64,000 nt of DNA from Pseudoips prasinana (Eukaryota; Arthropoda; Insecta; Lepidoptera; Nolidae), in contig OX621256.1 of the NCBI GenBank assembly GCA_951640165.1, positions 7,998,001 through 8,062,000 of the forward strand. The letters run 5' to 3'. Under the pieces are notes generated by a model. That model made no database searches. It was not told the origin of the DNA and saw only the letters and a list, made by a program, of their open reading frames with translations. The translations under genes and the position numbers were made by a program. Below, piece by piece: positions 41,869 to 51,881 of this stretch (the first letter of the stretch is position 1; each line of letters opens with the position of its first letter).

Positions 41869-43466
41869 TTAAATAAAACCGAAATTAAAATCAGATATGC
41901 ACCTAACCACAAAAGCTTTTAAACCCTCAAAAATTATTTCAGCACCCCCTTTTAACCGTTCTTCCCAAGACAGGCTACCATCAAGTATCTTCTTTGTAAG
42001 TTTTTTCCACAAATTAATCCAATTTAACTTATCAAACGTTTTCCCTTGACTCTCAACCCTGGGATGCTCTCGCCGAATTGAATTGCATTCATTTTCTGTA
42101 TCACCGTCTAAATCAGACTCCCCCGTAGACTTCTCCCTCGTTGACTCATACTCCATAAGGTTAGACGCGTCGTTGTGTCGTGTACGATTTTCTTTCTTTT
42201 TTTGTTTTTCAGGCAACTGTTTCTTTTGTTTTTTCTTTACAACACTTGCATACGTCCTGCCGACCAAAATAGGTGATGGATCTCGATTACAAGGGTCTTT
42301 TAATGGAGGCTCAGAGGTACTGGCACAGGTTTTCTGTAATAAAACATCGTCAGAATTGTGTACTGAGTCAACAATATCTTGCTGGTGCTTAGCTGTGGCA
42401 CCGACATACAACATTTGAGCCTTCTTATAGGAGCAGTTGAACTCAGCCATAAAGTTTCTTATCGTCCGTTCTTTAATATAAATTGGACATTGTTTTGACA
42501 ACGCCATGTGCTTGCCTCCACAATTGTTGCATTTAAAAAGCAGGGTTTCACAATTTGGATGATCCTTACTACATTTAGGGCATACTATTTTAATTGACGG
42601 GCACATTTTTTGGGTATGACCAAATCGCCAACAGCGTGAACATTGAGTCACCGGGAAAATATACTGATAAACCTGTACCCTAACGTCATTGAGATATACA
42701 TATGAAGGCACCGAAGACCCTTTAAAGCATAGTCTAACTGTTTCACTGGGTTCCCATTTTCCATTCTGACTGTTTCTTCTATTCAATCGCTTTATTCCTG
42801 TTATCAATGATGAACTGGTTATACTCTCACGTATTTCCTCTTCATTGATCTCTAACTCTATTTCTTTAACATTCTTCTATTCAATCGCTTTATTCCTGTT
42901 ATCAATGATGAACTGGTTATACTCTCACGTATTTCCTCTTCATTGATCTCTAACTCTATTTCTTTAACAACACCATATTATTATGTATAACTAAGGTCAA
43001 AGGTTTTCTGACATTTAAACCCTATGCTTTTAAAATATGAAGACTCATACAAGGCCTCCGCCATCTCTTCCTTACTAAAGCGGATGAAAGCCTTGTATGC
43101 ATTAACATATTTAATACCAATAACATTCTGAATATTCTGCGTCTTAAATAATTTCGACAATCCAACTTGTCCCGGTAATTTCTCTGTAGATGTAATACTC
43201 AATTCAATCATATCTTCCGGAGTACGAACACAATCCACATCACGAACAAACCGTTTGCTTCTCCTTATCGAAGTTGTCCATATTTCATCGTCATCTAAAC
43301 ACCGGTCTCGCTTATATGCCTCCGCATTCGATTCCTTTCCCAAGTTCTCACTCTCTAACAAATTATCTTTACTCGGTCCTGCTATCTCACCCGGTACCGT
43401 AATCATCTCGCTTAATTCTGCTGTCCCAATATGCGTATGAATCACATTTTCGCTACTCATTAACAA
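41869..43466 (-). pseudogene. I-type LINE ORF1 (nucleic-acid-binding), broken
   Basis: The first part, 43466-42981, starts MLMSSENVIHTHIG, ends KTFDLSYT and meets TAA TAA. The second part, ending at TAA 41869, has three zinc knuckles: CSRCWRFGHTQKMC (CCHC), CPKCSKDHPNC and CNNCGGKHMALSKQC. A Lys-rich tail follows. The frames are separated by the 98-bp duplication; subtracting 98 bases makes the total exactly 1500 bases and puts both parts in one frame (the two TAA codons then remain as the only in-frame stops). ORF1p would coat the LINE RNA. Length without lesions is about 500 codons, usual for I-type ORF1. Confidence 0.85.
42774..42969. repeat. 98-bp tandem duplication in LINE ORF1
   Basis: 42774-42871 and 42872-42969 are identical by eye (TTCTTCTATTCAATCGCTTT to TATTTCTTTAACA). 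98 is not a multiple of three, so the reading frame is lost. Confidence 0.95.
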
Positions 43467-43597
43467 ACCGCATTAAAAATATTAAATATAAAGTAAACAA
43501 GCGCACGTCGAGCGAACTGCCGATCGAAAACCGGTTCACAATCACAATACAGAAACGATCCACGCGTCTGCCGACTGGGAACGCCCGCGAGCCACTG

Positions 43598-43609
43598 TAT
43601 TACTACTAT
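43598..43609. repeat. Target site duplication, right
   Basis: TATTACTACTAT, equal to 38047-38058. Confidence 0.9.
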
Positions 43610-43866
43610 ACATATTATAATAATTTAATAGGTAAAGGGAACGATACTGCTTACAAGTCGTTTAGGATGTGCTCTCTTAGCTTCCTTTTAAATAAGAAGC
43701 GACTTTAGGCCGTCCTGATCTCGAGAGGAAGCGCATTCCACAAAAGAATAGACTGGACAAAAAAGCGTGAATGAAGTTAGACGGTGAAGTTGGGTTTGAA
43801 GAAGGCAGTTATAGGTAGAACGGAGAGATGTGCTATGATCATTGCCCAAGTGTTGATCATTGTGAA
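43610..43866. other. Unassigned sequence, possibly LINE-derived
   Basis: TTTAGGATGTGCTCTCTTAG and GAAGCGCATTCCACAAAAGA resemble antisense 3' parts of LINEs that I cannot place. Confidence 0.3.
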
Positions 43867-43894
43867 CATTGGCTGTGTGCTGACGGCGACGAAT

Positions 43895-44112
43895 ATCCGA
43901 ATATCATCACCCTGTCTCATCCCGACGGGGGCGTAGAATGCGAGGGAGTACCTACCAGAGGATGGGTAGCAGCTTCCGTCCGAGTACTACATATCTTACT
44001 GTGATCGCCAACCCGTCTGCCAAGCGTGACAATGATTGAATTTCCAAGATCCAAGATGCTTCTTAGGAGAGGCTTCTAGAGGCAGTGGACATCTTTCGGG
44101 CAATCATCATTA
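43895..44112 (+). repeat. R4 repeat (RTE LINE 3' end)
   Basis: TGTCTCATCCCGACGGGGGC, GAGGGAGTACCTACCAGAGG, CCAACCCGTCTGCCAAGCGT and CAGTGGACATCTTTCGGGCA. Confidence 0.7.
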
Positions 44113-44755
44113 GGTGATTGCCCAAGTTCGATTCTTCTTTTTCTTTGCCTTGTCCCACGTTACGTGGGGTCGGCTCTTCTAATATTGTTTTTGCGCCAGG
44201 ACCATCTGTCCTGGAATCTGGCCATACTAGACCACCACGACAAGGGGGGGGCGACCTGTGTCTCTCTTCTTTTCAAGAATTACGAGTGTTTTGCATACTA
44301 CGTGCTCCAAATTCCTTCGCATGACCTGTCCGTGCCATCTCAAACAACATTCTTATTCTCATTTTACAGTAAATTACTAGCCATCTTTCTCAATTGCTAA
44401 TCTAGTCCATCCAACAGTTGTCTGGAGGAAATCGCTCTTATGCGATAAGACCGCCAATTGTACATAAATTGAAACTATGTCTATACATCTAAATTTTTAT
44501 TCTGTGATGTGCAATAAAGTGTTCCTATCTAACTATCTATTCTTTAAGATTTTCTGGTACAGTAGATACTTTACAGCTGCCTCAGATATGTTCATTCCTG
44601 ACCTTGTCCAGCCTCGTTACTCCACCCGACCATCTCAACATCTTATTATTCTTCTTCTTTCTTGACCGTCCAACACTCGGTGCCATACAGCATTGCTGGT
44701 CTTACTGCCGCCTTATAGACCTTGTGCTTGGTTTTTATGGGAATGCGCGGATTAC

Positions 44756-45077
44756 TTTTATTTGTTATTTTTATAAATGATATTAGTAAATCTATCCTAA
44801 ATTCTAAATTTCTTTTATACGCCGATGATTTGAAAATTTATAGGCCGATTAAATCCTTAAATGATTGCAACGCATTGCAGGAAGATCTAAATAGGCTGCA
44901 TAAATATTGTGAAGGTAATAAATTACATCTTAGCATTTCTAAATGTTGTTGTATAACCTTCACTAAAAATAAAACAGTCCTAAAATACCCCTATACGATA
45001 AATAGCACTACTTTAAATAGAGTCAGTATGATTCGAGACTTAGGCGTACTTTTGGACGAAAAGCTCCATCTTGATAA
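44756..45077 (+). pseudogene. Jockey-type LINE reverse transcriptase, left part
   Basis: The frame reads LLFVIFINDISKSILNSKFL, LYADDLKIYRPIKSLNDCNA (catalytic Asp-Asp of the YADD box), KLHLSISKCCCITFTK and RVSMIRDLGVLLDEKLHLD, then is cut by the Helitron inside an Asn codon (AA at 45076-45077). It starts within RT just after the QG-type motif because the element is 5' truncated. The right part is at 49039. Confidence 0.85.
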
Positions 45078-45884
45078 TCTATACATATAATAAATCTGTA
45101 GAAAAATAATTTTTGTACATCAAAAGAAAATCCAAAAAAAATAGCCAGGGTATTAAAGAACAACCAATAGAACCCATTTCCAGCCTTTTTAGAATTTTTG
45201 TCTGTTTGTCTGTGTGTCTGTTTGTCTGTTTATATGTTCGGGTATCACGTAAAATATACTAAAGTAATGTAGATAACTTTTATACACAACGATTGAGCGT
45301 AACTTGAGGTAACATTTAGTTTTTGTTTTATTGCAATCGGTTCAGTCTACCAAAAGATATTAGATTTTAAAGTAATCATGAAGAAAAATAACACACATTT
45401 CATTACTTCAAGATGAACTAATGTTTATAGTTGAGCTACCTAACTGTCCAATAGATGTCATTGTGCATATTATGACATCTCTTTTCTGCATGAACTAGGT
45501 TGATAGTTGATTTTTATTTCGATAGATGTCGTTGTGCATTTATTTTGACTCGCGGTGTTAAGATTTGCCCATGGATTTATTTGCCCGTGTTTGCTGATTG
45601 CATGATTACGTAGGGTTTTGAATGTACTGAATTGTTTCGAAATAAGGTCTTGGTTGCCTAGAAGTATGTTGTTGTCCAAAATTGGTTATTAAAAAAATCT
45701 GTTTTCTTTGGGCAAATTGAATTATGTGGAAGGTTGGATTTGTTATAATTTAATTTTAAATTATAATGTCAGTCGATCGAAAGTTTTTGCTGTCGTTTCG
45801 TTTGTAACGCGAATGTACCTACAGACGATTCGAATTGGAATTTCCACCCCTAAGGGCGTATAATATTCCAAATAATATTTCGAA

Positions 45885-45970
45885 TTCCTCAGAACCATTA
45901 TAGGTATACCCACACGCAACATACATCCCCTATGTATGTTGCGTGTGGGTATATCTATAATGGTTCTGAG
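45885..45970. repeat. Inverted repeat in helicase remnant
   Basis: TCAGAACCATTATAGGTATA, CCCACACGCAACATACAT and its near-complement meet around 45927. The same helicase segment (LRVGI.IMVLRN) can be read on both strands. Confidence 0.8.
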
Positions 45971-46262
45971 GAATTTGAAGCCACCTAAACTTTGCAACGG
46001 CACTAGGCTTCAAGTCAAAGCTTTGCATCGTGTTATAGAGGCTACTATTATGCCTGGATCCGCCCAGGGAGAAACAGTGTTCGTGTCACGTATTCCGTTA
46101 GTGCCGAATGATCTCCCTTTTCAGTTTAAAATACTGTAGTTCCCTATAAAAGTGTGTGTCGCGATAACCATCAACAAATCGCAAAGTCCAACTCTCAAGT
46201 TAGCTGGAATTGACTTAAGGAAGGCGGTCAGGTTCACGTGGCGTGCTCACGTGTGAGTTCAT
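45936..46262 (+). pseudogene. Helitron helicase C-terminus, fragment 1
   Basis: LRVGISIMVLRNLKPPKLCN, GTRLQVKALHRVIEATIMPG, RIPLVPNDLPFQFKIL, a TAG, then FPIKVCVAITINKSQSPTLK and LAGIDLRK in the same frame. The order matches the C-terminal part of Helitron Pif1-like helicases (the CVAITINKSQ box is motif VI). One premature stop and loss of frame after 46255. Confidence 0.8.
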
Positions 46263-47061
46263 CCCACAGTCTGGTCCATGTAGTGCGAGGACCTACGTCT
46301 TTAGCTGAGCTCCGTAAAATGGATGATATTGAACATCCCACATACCAGGCCGCTTGCCGAGCACGCCATTTATTAGATGGAGGTCAGCATTGGGATGACG
46401 CTCTAGCGGAAGGATGCGTGAGCGATAGTCCACAGCGCTTGCGACATTTGTTTGCCATCTTATGGACCTTTTGTGCGTTATCGGGTGCTAACCAGTTATG
46501 GAAAAAATACCATGACAAGTATGCTGAAGATTTTATGAGACATGTACAACTAAATACTGATGGAGAAATTCCTGACAAGGTACGTGAAATTTGTCACAAC
46601 AGGTCCTTATTGGCTATTCAAGAGATAGTTATAAGTATAGGAGGGAACCTGATTAGTCAGAGGCTGCAAAAATGCACAGGAGTTTGCCAATTTATTGTAA
46701 AAAAATAGGCGATGGCACATACCCCGTACAAGAATATGGAAAAGTTATATTGATTGGTAATCTCTGCTCTTACGTTACATCACAGCTGGAGCTAATTTCT
46801 TCTGTGTACGGAGATACCACAAACATTGGCAATCAAGCTGGTTCTTGGCTATGTCAGCGAGCTATTTTGACTCCCCGCAATGACCAAGCTGCGGCAATTA
46901 ATTTCAAAATATTGACTCATGCGTCCGGGAATAGTAAAGAATATAGCTCAATAAATACAGGTATGGAAGAAGATGACGCCACGCATTACCCAGTAGAATT
47001 TTTGGATTCCCTCAGCACACCCGGACTTCCAGCCCACAAAATAGTTTTAAAAATCGGTGTA

Positions 47062-48551
47062 CAGTCTGTCAAGAAAGTCGTGAAAATAATGTTTTTGGAA
47101 CTACTTCGTTGCTTGTATTGGCAACACAGAAGTACCGGTCATACTAAGTACTTCACCTGTCATTTCGTATTATTGTTGTTGTTGTGCTCTCGGATATTTT
47201 GGGATATTTCGAATTGTTTCTATCGTTTAACCGTTTAGAGATTAAAAATGAATAAAAATGTTTATAAGAGTGGTGCTAGAAAAGTCATATTTACGGCTTT
47301 TCAAGAGTGTATGGCTGAATTTCGAGCGGGAAAGTTGCTTTCCAATTTGGACGATGTATACGGTCGAACGGCAAAATTAACCGGTAAGTACATATATTAT
47401 AATGTAAAACTATAATAAAGAATCTATAATCTCTTGACAATCATTCATTTTTCAGCATAATTGATATGTTTTATCGCATTGTTTACATTTAGTTGACGTT
47501 ACGAAATATACCTATTAATTATACTACACCATCAACGGTTTTGATACTTTTGTATTATTTATTTAGATGTGAATATGGTAATTGTTACTTAACATGCTTT
47601 TATTGGTTTCAGGTGCATCTGAAAGCACAGTGAGGCGCATAGTAGACGAATGTATAAAGAATTGAGGTAAATTTGTAACTCCTGGAAAACATAGGCAAGG
47701 GCGACCTAAGAAACAGATCGATGATTTTGATATATGTGCCATACGGCAAAAAGTTAAGTTTTTCTACACAGTACAGAAAGAAGTACCTACACTACGAAAA
47801 CTATTGGTAGTGGTGAAGGAAGAATTAGGTTTTAATGGCAGCCATGAACTTCTAAGACAATTTTTAATTTCAATTGGCTTTAAATTTAAGAAATTCCAAA
47901 CAAATAGAACGGCCCTCATTGAAAAACCCGCAATTGCCTCAAAACGCGAGTATTATTTAAAAGCAATACTTGAAACAGAAGATTGTCCGTAGAGCTGAAA
48001 AAAAAACATTATTTATTTGGATGAGAGTTATATATATGAGTCATACAAAGTGAATCGCAGAAAAGAATGTTGGCAGTCAAGACGTTGCAAAATTAGCTGA
48101 AGAAGCTTTTAATTCAATATCTCCACAATAATGGAAAAATTGTGTAGACCACGTCGTTGCAATAGAAAAGCAGTATTTCGCCCGTGGAGGAACTCTTTAT
48201 CAAGATATAGACAGACTCCTTTTCAGTAGGCGACGATGGTTCCAGTGAATCTGAAGAGGTAGAATTCGACCTGTCGGATTACTCTGGGGTTTCATGCGAC
48301 ATTTCGGGAGTTCGTTCGAATACCTGGACTCAAATAATTTGGACTCTGAATAATAAATAAATATTATAAACAGTTAATATTGTTTTGTTTTTTCTCTTAC
48401 GCCCTAGTTTTCATAACCTTTGACGCGGACAGTTGCTAGTTAATATTAAAAAAAAATCCAAGTATCAAGACTTTTCAGCCGAAGTGTATGGGGTTACCAT
48501 CTAACAGATGGTGGCGCCCTCATTTATTTTCACGACTTTCTTGACGCACTG
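47062..48551 (+). mobile_element. Tc1/mariner-like transposon, internally deleted
   Basis: Inverted ends CAGTCTGTCAAGAAAGTCGT and, on the complement, CAGTGCGTCAAGAAAGTCGT, followed in both by GAAAATAA. It is flanked by TA (47060-47061, 48552-48553) as for the Tc1/mariner superfamily. It carries a split transposase gene at 47248 and a Ser/Asp/Glu-rich C-terminal remnant at 48083-48350. Confidence 0.88.
47248..48350 (+). pseudogene. Tc1/mariner-like transposase, two exons, core deleted
   Basis: Exon 1, 47248-47383 (MNKNVYKSGARKVIFTAFQE, KLLSNLDDVYGRTAKLT), has donor GTAAGT. The acceptor TTGGTTTCAG is at 47612, and exon 2 continues the Gly codon (GASESTVRRIVDECIKN, a helix-turn-helix type DNA-binding region). 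A TGA at about 47662, then HRQGRPKKQIDDFDICAIRQ, ELGFNGSHELLRQFLISIGF (second helix-turn-helix), then a frame change and YLDESYI, the first catalytic Asp region. The rest of the catalytic core is missing, and sequence resumes at 48083 with KLAEEAFNSISPQ, CVDHVVAIEKQYF and an acidic tail. Inactive. I recognise this family as common in Lepidoptera. Confidence 0.75.
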
Positions 48552-49038
48552 TACCAATAATTCTCCTCAGAAATTCATGTCCCCCCAAACTTTGTAACGG
48601 CACTCGGCTCAAAGTCACAAATCTGCAGCAAAACATTATCGAAGCTGAAATATTAACAAATTGCGGCGCCGGTGATATTGTTTTTATTCCAAGGATACCT
48701 ATAATTCCTTAAAACTTTCCTTTCTCTTTCAAACCAGTGCAATTCCCAGTCAGTCTCTGTTATGCCATGACGATTAATAAAGCTAGACATTATCCGTTGC
48801 GGGGATGGACCTAAGTATTGGATGCTTTTCCCATGGTCAACTATACGTAGCTCTTTCACGCATAAACGACCCCAATAACGTTTTTGTTTACGCTCCAGAT
48901 GGTTCCACAGGTAAAATAAAGAAGCACTAAATTAAATTAAAAAAGAAATTGTATCGGTATCCTCCCACAGCGCTTTACACTAAAAAATACATTGTTAAGT
49001 TCCGACATCCACGCGAACGAAGTCGCGGGCACAGCTAG

Positions 49039-49620
49039 TCATATTAATATGATTGTCAACAATGCTTGGCGTATGTACGGTTTTGTTATGCGCTCGGCTA
49101 CTGAATTTAAAAAACCAAGGACTTATCTGAATTTATACAGTGGTTTAATTAGATCTCAACTAGAATATGCAGTCGTGGTGTGGAATCCTTTTTACGCTAA
49201 ATACTCCGATTATATTGAGAAAGTACAGAAAAAATTTGTAAAGGCTATGAATTATAAGTGCTGTCGTACGTCTGCCTCGTATACCAGTCTACTCAATAAA
49301 TATCATCTGTTAACTTTAAAATCCAGGCGAACTTTTCTTGAGGTAATGCTTTTGTATGGTCTTAGCAATAACGCGTATGACTGCATGGATATTTGTAAGA
49401 AAATATGCTACATAGTTCCTAGAAGACCGCAGAGGCGCGCTGTATGCAAACAACCGCTGTCACATCTTGCCGAACTAATTCTGGCTTAAGAGCGCCGCTT
49501 CGACGTGTCACTCGCACTTACAATGAGCAGTTTCATGACATAGATTTTTCGTTATCGGCAGGAAAATTCAAGAACACAATCTTGAAAACTATTCAAAATT
49601 TTAATTCAACTATCAAATAG
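49039..49620 (+). pseudogene. Jockey-type LINE ORF2, right part
   Basis: Continues from 45077: HINMIVNNAWRMYGFVMRSA, LYSGLIRSQLEYAVVVWNPF, YIEKVQKKFVKAMNYKCCRT. The frame ends at a TAA at 49488, but one base out of phase it continues as LRRVTRTYNEQFHDIDFSLS to TAG at 49620. So a single-base loss lies near 49480-49488. Typical C-terminal region after the RT. Confidence 0.85.
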
Positions 49621-50106
49621 CTTTTTGTTTTTTCACAAAACACATAATTATATATTATTTTAATCTAGATAATATTTTGTTTTTTTATTTTATGCCTTAA
49701 TTGTAGGTAATAAATATATTTAAGTTATTGTTTTCGGTTTATAATGTTCTCACTTAATGTTTTTGTAATCAAAATTGTAAATTTGTAATTGGCTAGTTAA
49801 GTTTTCTACTAACTACATTTAGTGTATAGTGTGAATCACCTTAATTATATGTATTCTGTGAATAACGTTGTGGATTACACAATGGTTTATTAGTAATAAT
49901 ATTTTTGTAACATTTATTGTGTAATTGTTTGTTGTTCCAAATAAAATAAAATAAAAAATTACAGAGTAGGCATGTTAGCGATCGCCATCTCTGTCAGGCT
50001 GCGTTAACTCTGTTCCTAACGTCGGCTTCGATGACAGCGTCTTCTGTGATCACTGAACCCAGATATTTGTAGAAGTCTGCTTTAGGTACCGGTGTTCCGT
50101 CTGGAT

Positions 50107-50915
50107 ATTTTTTTATTTATTTATTTGATTAAGGTTTCCAACAGTTGGTACAAAATATCAAAAATTTAAGTTTAGTAAATTCGCAAAAAATATTGGTACA
50201 GACAGATGGATGGAGAGTGTTAAAATAAGTTCCACATATCTTGACATACTGATATGCAAAAAAATGGTTTACATAAGAAGTATCTTAATTAAAATATTTG
50301 GTACAACTATTACATGCTATACAGTAGCTAATTATTATATTAATTACAGATTTACTATAGATAACAATTTTCATGTATTGGGTATTAAATCTAACTGCAC
50401 AACCAATTATAGGAAAACCCTACATACTAAATGTTTTATGTATCACCAATTGTATAATTAAAAAATATATATATATGTTACTTTAATTCTAAATAATATT
50501 CTAAATAGTAAAAACAAATCAGTACTGATGCGTTTGACTTCTCGGAAAAATGACGATATTGAGTCGGAGTGGACGTCAACCAGTAGTAGATAGTAGTATA
50601 TGTAGTATGGTAATAGTAGTAGATATAGTATAGTGAATATACTAGTAGTGGTGGATTGCCAAAGTTCGATTAGACGGTGTATAATAATACGAAGTTAACA
50701 TAAGGTTTGAACTAAAGAAACAACTTTTCAAGTATTGGCTTTCCTATTAGTTTTATTGTGGTTTCATTCGGTTCAATATTTGCTTACAATAAGGTATTGG
50801 TACTAAACGATTGGGAAGGACAGAGCCGCATCATGGTTAGATTGAATGCACGTTCGTTATGTTAGCGGTTTTAAAAATGGTTTCTTAATGAAATCAGCAT
50901 ATTAATTTACGTCTT
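50107..50915. other. AT-rich stretch with LINE-like tail
   Basis: ATTT repeats at 50109-50127 read on the minus strand as an AAAT tail of a LINE whose body I cannot recognise. TAGTAG-rich sequence at 50585-50650. The 83-codon ORF at 50210-50461 has no motif and is not called. Confidence 0.4.
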
Positions 50916-51074
50916 TATATACTGTGGACACGGGTCTCAATCGCGATATGGATATTGGCACGGGTCGACCTCGTGACCACGGTTGGTGCAATCCATGCCA
51001 AAACGTCGGGTAACCTAAAGGTAATGATTTGCCTATATCTTTATCGCGATTGAGACCCGTGTCCACAGTATATA
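50916..51074. mobile_element. Small TIR element, perfect 33-bp ends
   Basis: 50916-50948 (TATATACTGTGGACACGGGT..) and 51042-51074 are exact complements. The 93-bp interior has CGGGTCGACCTCGTGACCAC and GGTTGGTGCAATCCATGCC, shared with the palindrome at 55401-55466. Confidence 0.85.
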
Positions 51075-51168
51075 AAAATGTGTACAAATCGCGAAAGTAC
51101 AAAAACATTAATTCACGTCTTTTTATACAATAATTTAACTATATTCTAAAATACATCATGATATTCAT

Positions 51169-51352
51169 TCTACTAATATTATAAAGGCGAAAGTTTGTGA
51201 CTGTGTGAGTGTGTTTGTTTGTTACTTCTTCACGTCTAAACGTCTGGAGCGATTTTAATAAAATTTGGTATGGAATTAGCTGACACCCTGGATTAACACA
51301 TAGGTTGTAAATCATAAAGTTTAACGCGGGTAAAACCGCGGGGCACAGCTAG
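51169..51352 (+). mobile_element. Short Helitron, 184 bp, complete
   Basis: TCTACTAATATTATAAAGGC at the 5' end; CGCGGGTAAAACCGCG hairpin and GGGCACAGCTAG at the 3' end. This is the classic short lepidopteran type. Confidence 0.9.
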
Positions 51353-51769
51353 TAGTTTATAGTCCCGAATAGCTGTTAGTTTTACATAGAAATCAGAGTG
51401 CCCTTAATACTTTGCAACTAGCTTCTGTGTTTTAGCTGCGGCCCTGTTGTGTCCAAAGTTGCTCTACCGGTACAGGCAAGCGCACTCGACTCTACACTGT
51501 TATCAAATACTTGAATGGCGACGCGCCTCTAGTGTGTATTCAGCTTTATTTTAATACCACTCTGAACCAACCATTATCGACTTTCCAGAGCTTAATAACA
51601 ATAACAAACAGCAGAAACAACACCCATTGGGATTCATATACATTCTTATGGCCTCCAAAACGGCTGAAGCAATTTTGATATATTTTTTTTGGTTTTTATT
51701 TTTTTTTAAGATAACTCCCGCACTAGGTAAATTAGTCACTGTGATACTTTACAATTATATAATTGGCGG
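51353..51769. other. Spacer
   Basis: No recognised feature. Confidence 0.4.
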
Positions 51770-51881
51770 ACACAAAGTACATCCAGACTCTAGACTACTA
51801 ATTGGTCACACTAATAGTTGTCCTGCGGCGGGAAACGAACCCGGGACACGAAGTGGCGAGGCGAATGTCTTAACTGCTGCC
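51770..51881 (-). repeat. tRNA-like SINE fragment
   Basis: GGTCACACTAATAGTTGTCC and GGGAAACGAACCCGGGACAC are the complement of the SINE head also at 6027-6122. It is cut where the next element starts. Confidence 0.65.

Larger units (their letters stand above)
38059..43597 (-). mobile_element. Near full-length I-type LINE, 5.5 kb
   Basis: Minus-strand order: 5' end CAGTGGCTCGCGGGCG (43597), GC-rich 5' UTR, ORF1 (43466-41869), ORF2 (41866-38152), short 3' UTR and a poly-A tail (T run 38059-38079). It is bounded by exact 12-bp target duplications. The CAGT start fits an internal promoter initiator as in Jockey/I elements. Lesions seen: TAA TAA in ORF1 at 42976-42983, a 98-bp tandem duplication in ORF1, and a one-base shift in an A9 run of ORF2. 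RNase H after the RT points to the I group. Confidence 0.92.
46262..48930 (+). pseudogene. Helitron helicase fragment 2, split by Tc1/mariner
   Basis: Reads PTYQAACRARHLLDGGQHWD and RHLFAILWTFCALSGANQLW (the region before the helicase core). It then changes frame and lacks the ATP-binding motifs. It resumes with GSWLCQRAILTPRNDQAAAI, PVEFLDSLSTPGLPAHKIVL, is cut at 47061, and continues after 48553 as PIILLRNSCPPKLCNGTRLK, LTNCGAGDIVFIPRIP, then VSLCYAMTINK and SHGQLYVALSRINDPNNVFV to about 48925. Removing the insert with one TA rejoins the frame (KIGV followed by PIILL). Frameshifts near 46690 and 48705. Confidence 0.82.
45078..49038 (+). mobile_element. Helitron, 3.96 kb, with helicase remnants
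   Basis: 5' end TCTATACATATAATAAATCT, 3' end CGCGAACGAAGTCGCGGGCA, CAGCTAG with a CGCGA/TCGCG hairpin 12 bases before the end. It lies between host A and T. Removing it rejoins the LINE frame exactly (LLDEKLHLDN followed by HINMIVNNAWRM). It contains two partial helicase copies and a Tc1/mariner-like insertion. Motifs for the Rep domain are not seen, so the element is defective. Confidence 0.9.
44755..49957 (+). mobile_element. Jockey-type LINE, 5' truncated, split by Helitron
   Basis: LINE sequence 44755-45077 and 49039-49957, about 1.24 kb in total, ending in AAATAAAATAAAATAAAAAA. Flanked by ATTA at 44751-44754 and 49958-49961. It sits inside the older minus-strand LINE. Confidence 0.88.
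44118..50106 (-). pseudogene. Old LINE (RTE-like) on minus strand, split by a LINE
   Basis: The coding order on the minus strand starts at about 50106: KYLGSVITEDAVIEADVRNR, VNAA, stop (TGA for the usual Trp), QRWRSLTCLLCN at 49962. It then resumes at 44750 as PRIPIKTKHKVYKAAVRPAM, LYGTECWTVKK and a frameshifted Met/Trp-rich tail, with a 3' part down to about 44118 (CCCACGTTACGTGGGGTCGG in plus reading). The join is in frame if one ATTA is removed with the inserted LINE. Only the C-terminal third of ORF2 remains, and it is degenerate. A foreign LINE tail (GCAATAAAGTGTTCCTATCT) interrupts it near 44490-44545. Confidence 0.8.

Noticed and set aside
50210..50461. 83-codon plus-strand ORF
   Set aside because: AT-rich random composition, no motif or splice context.
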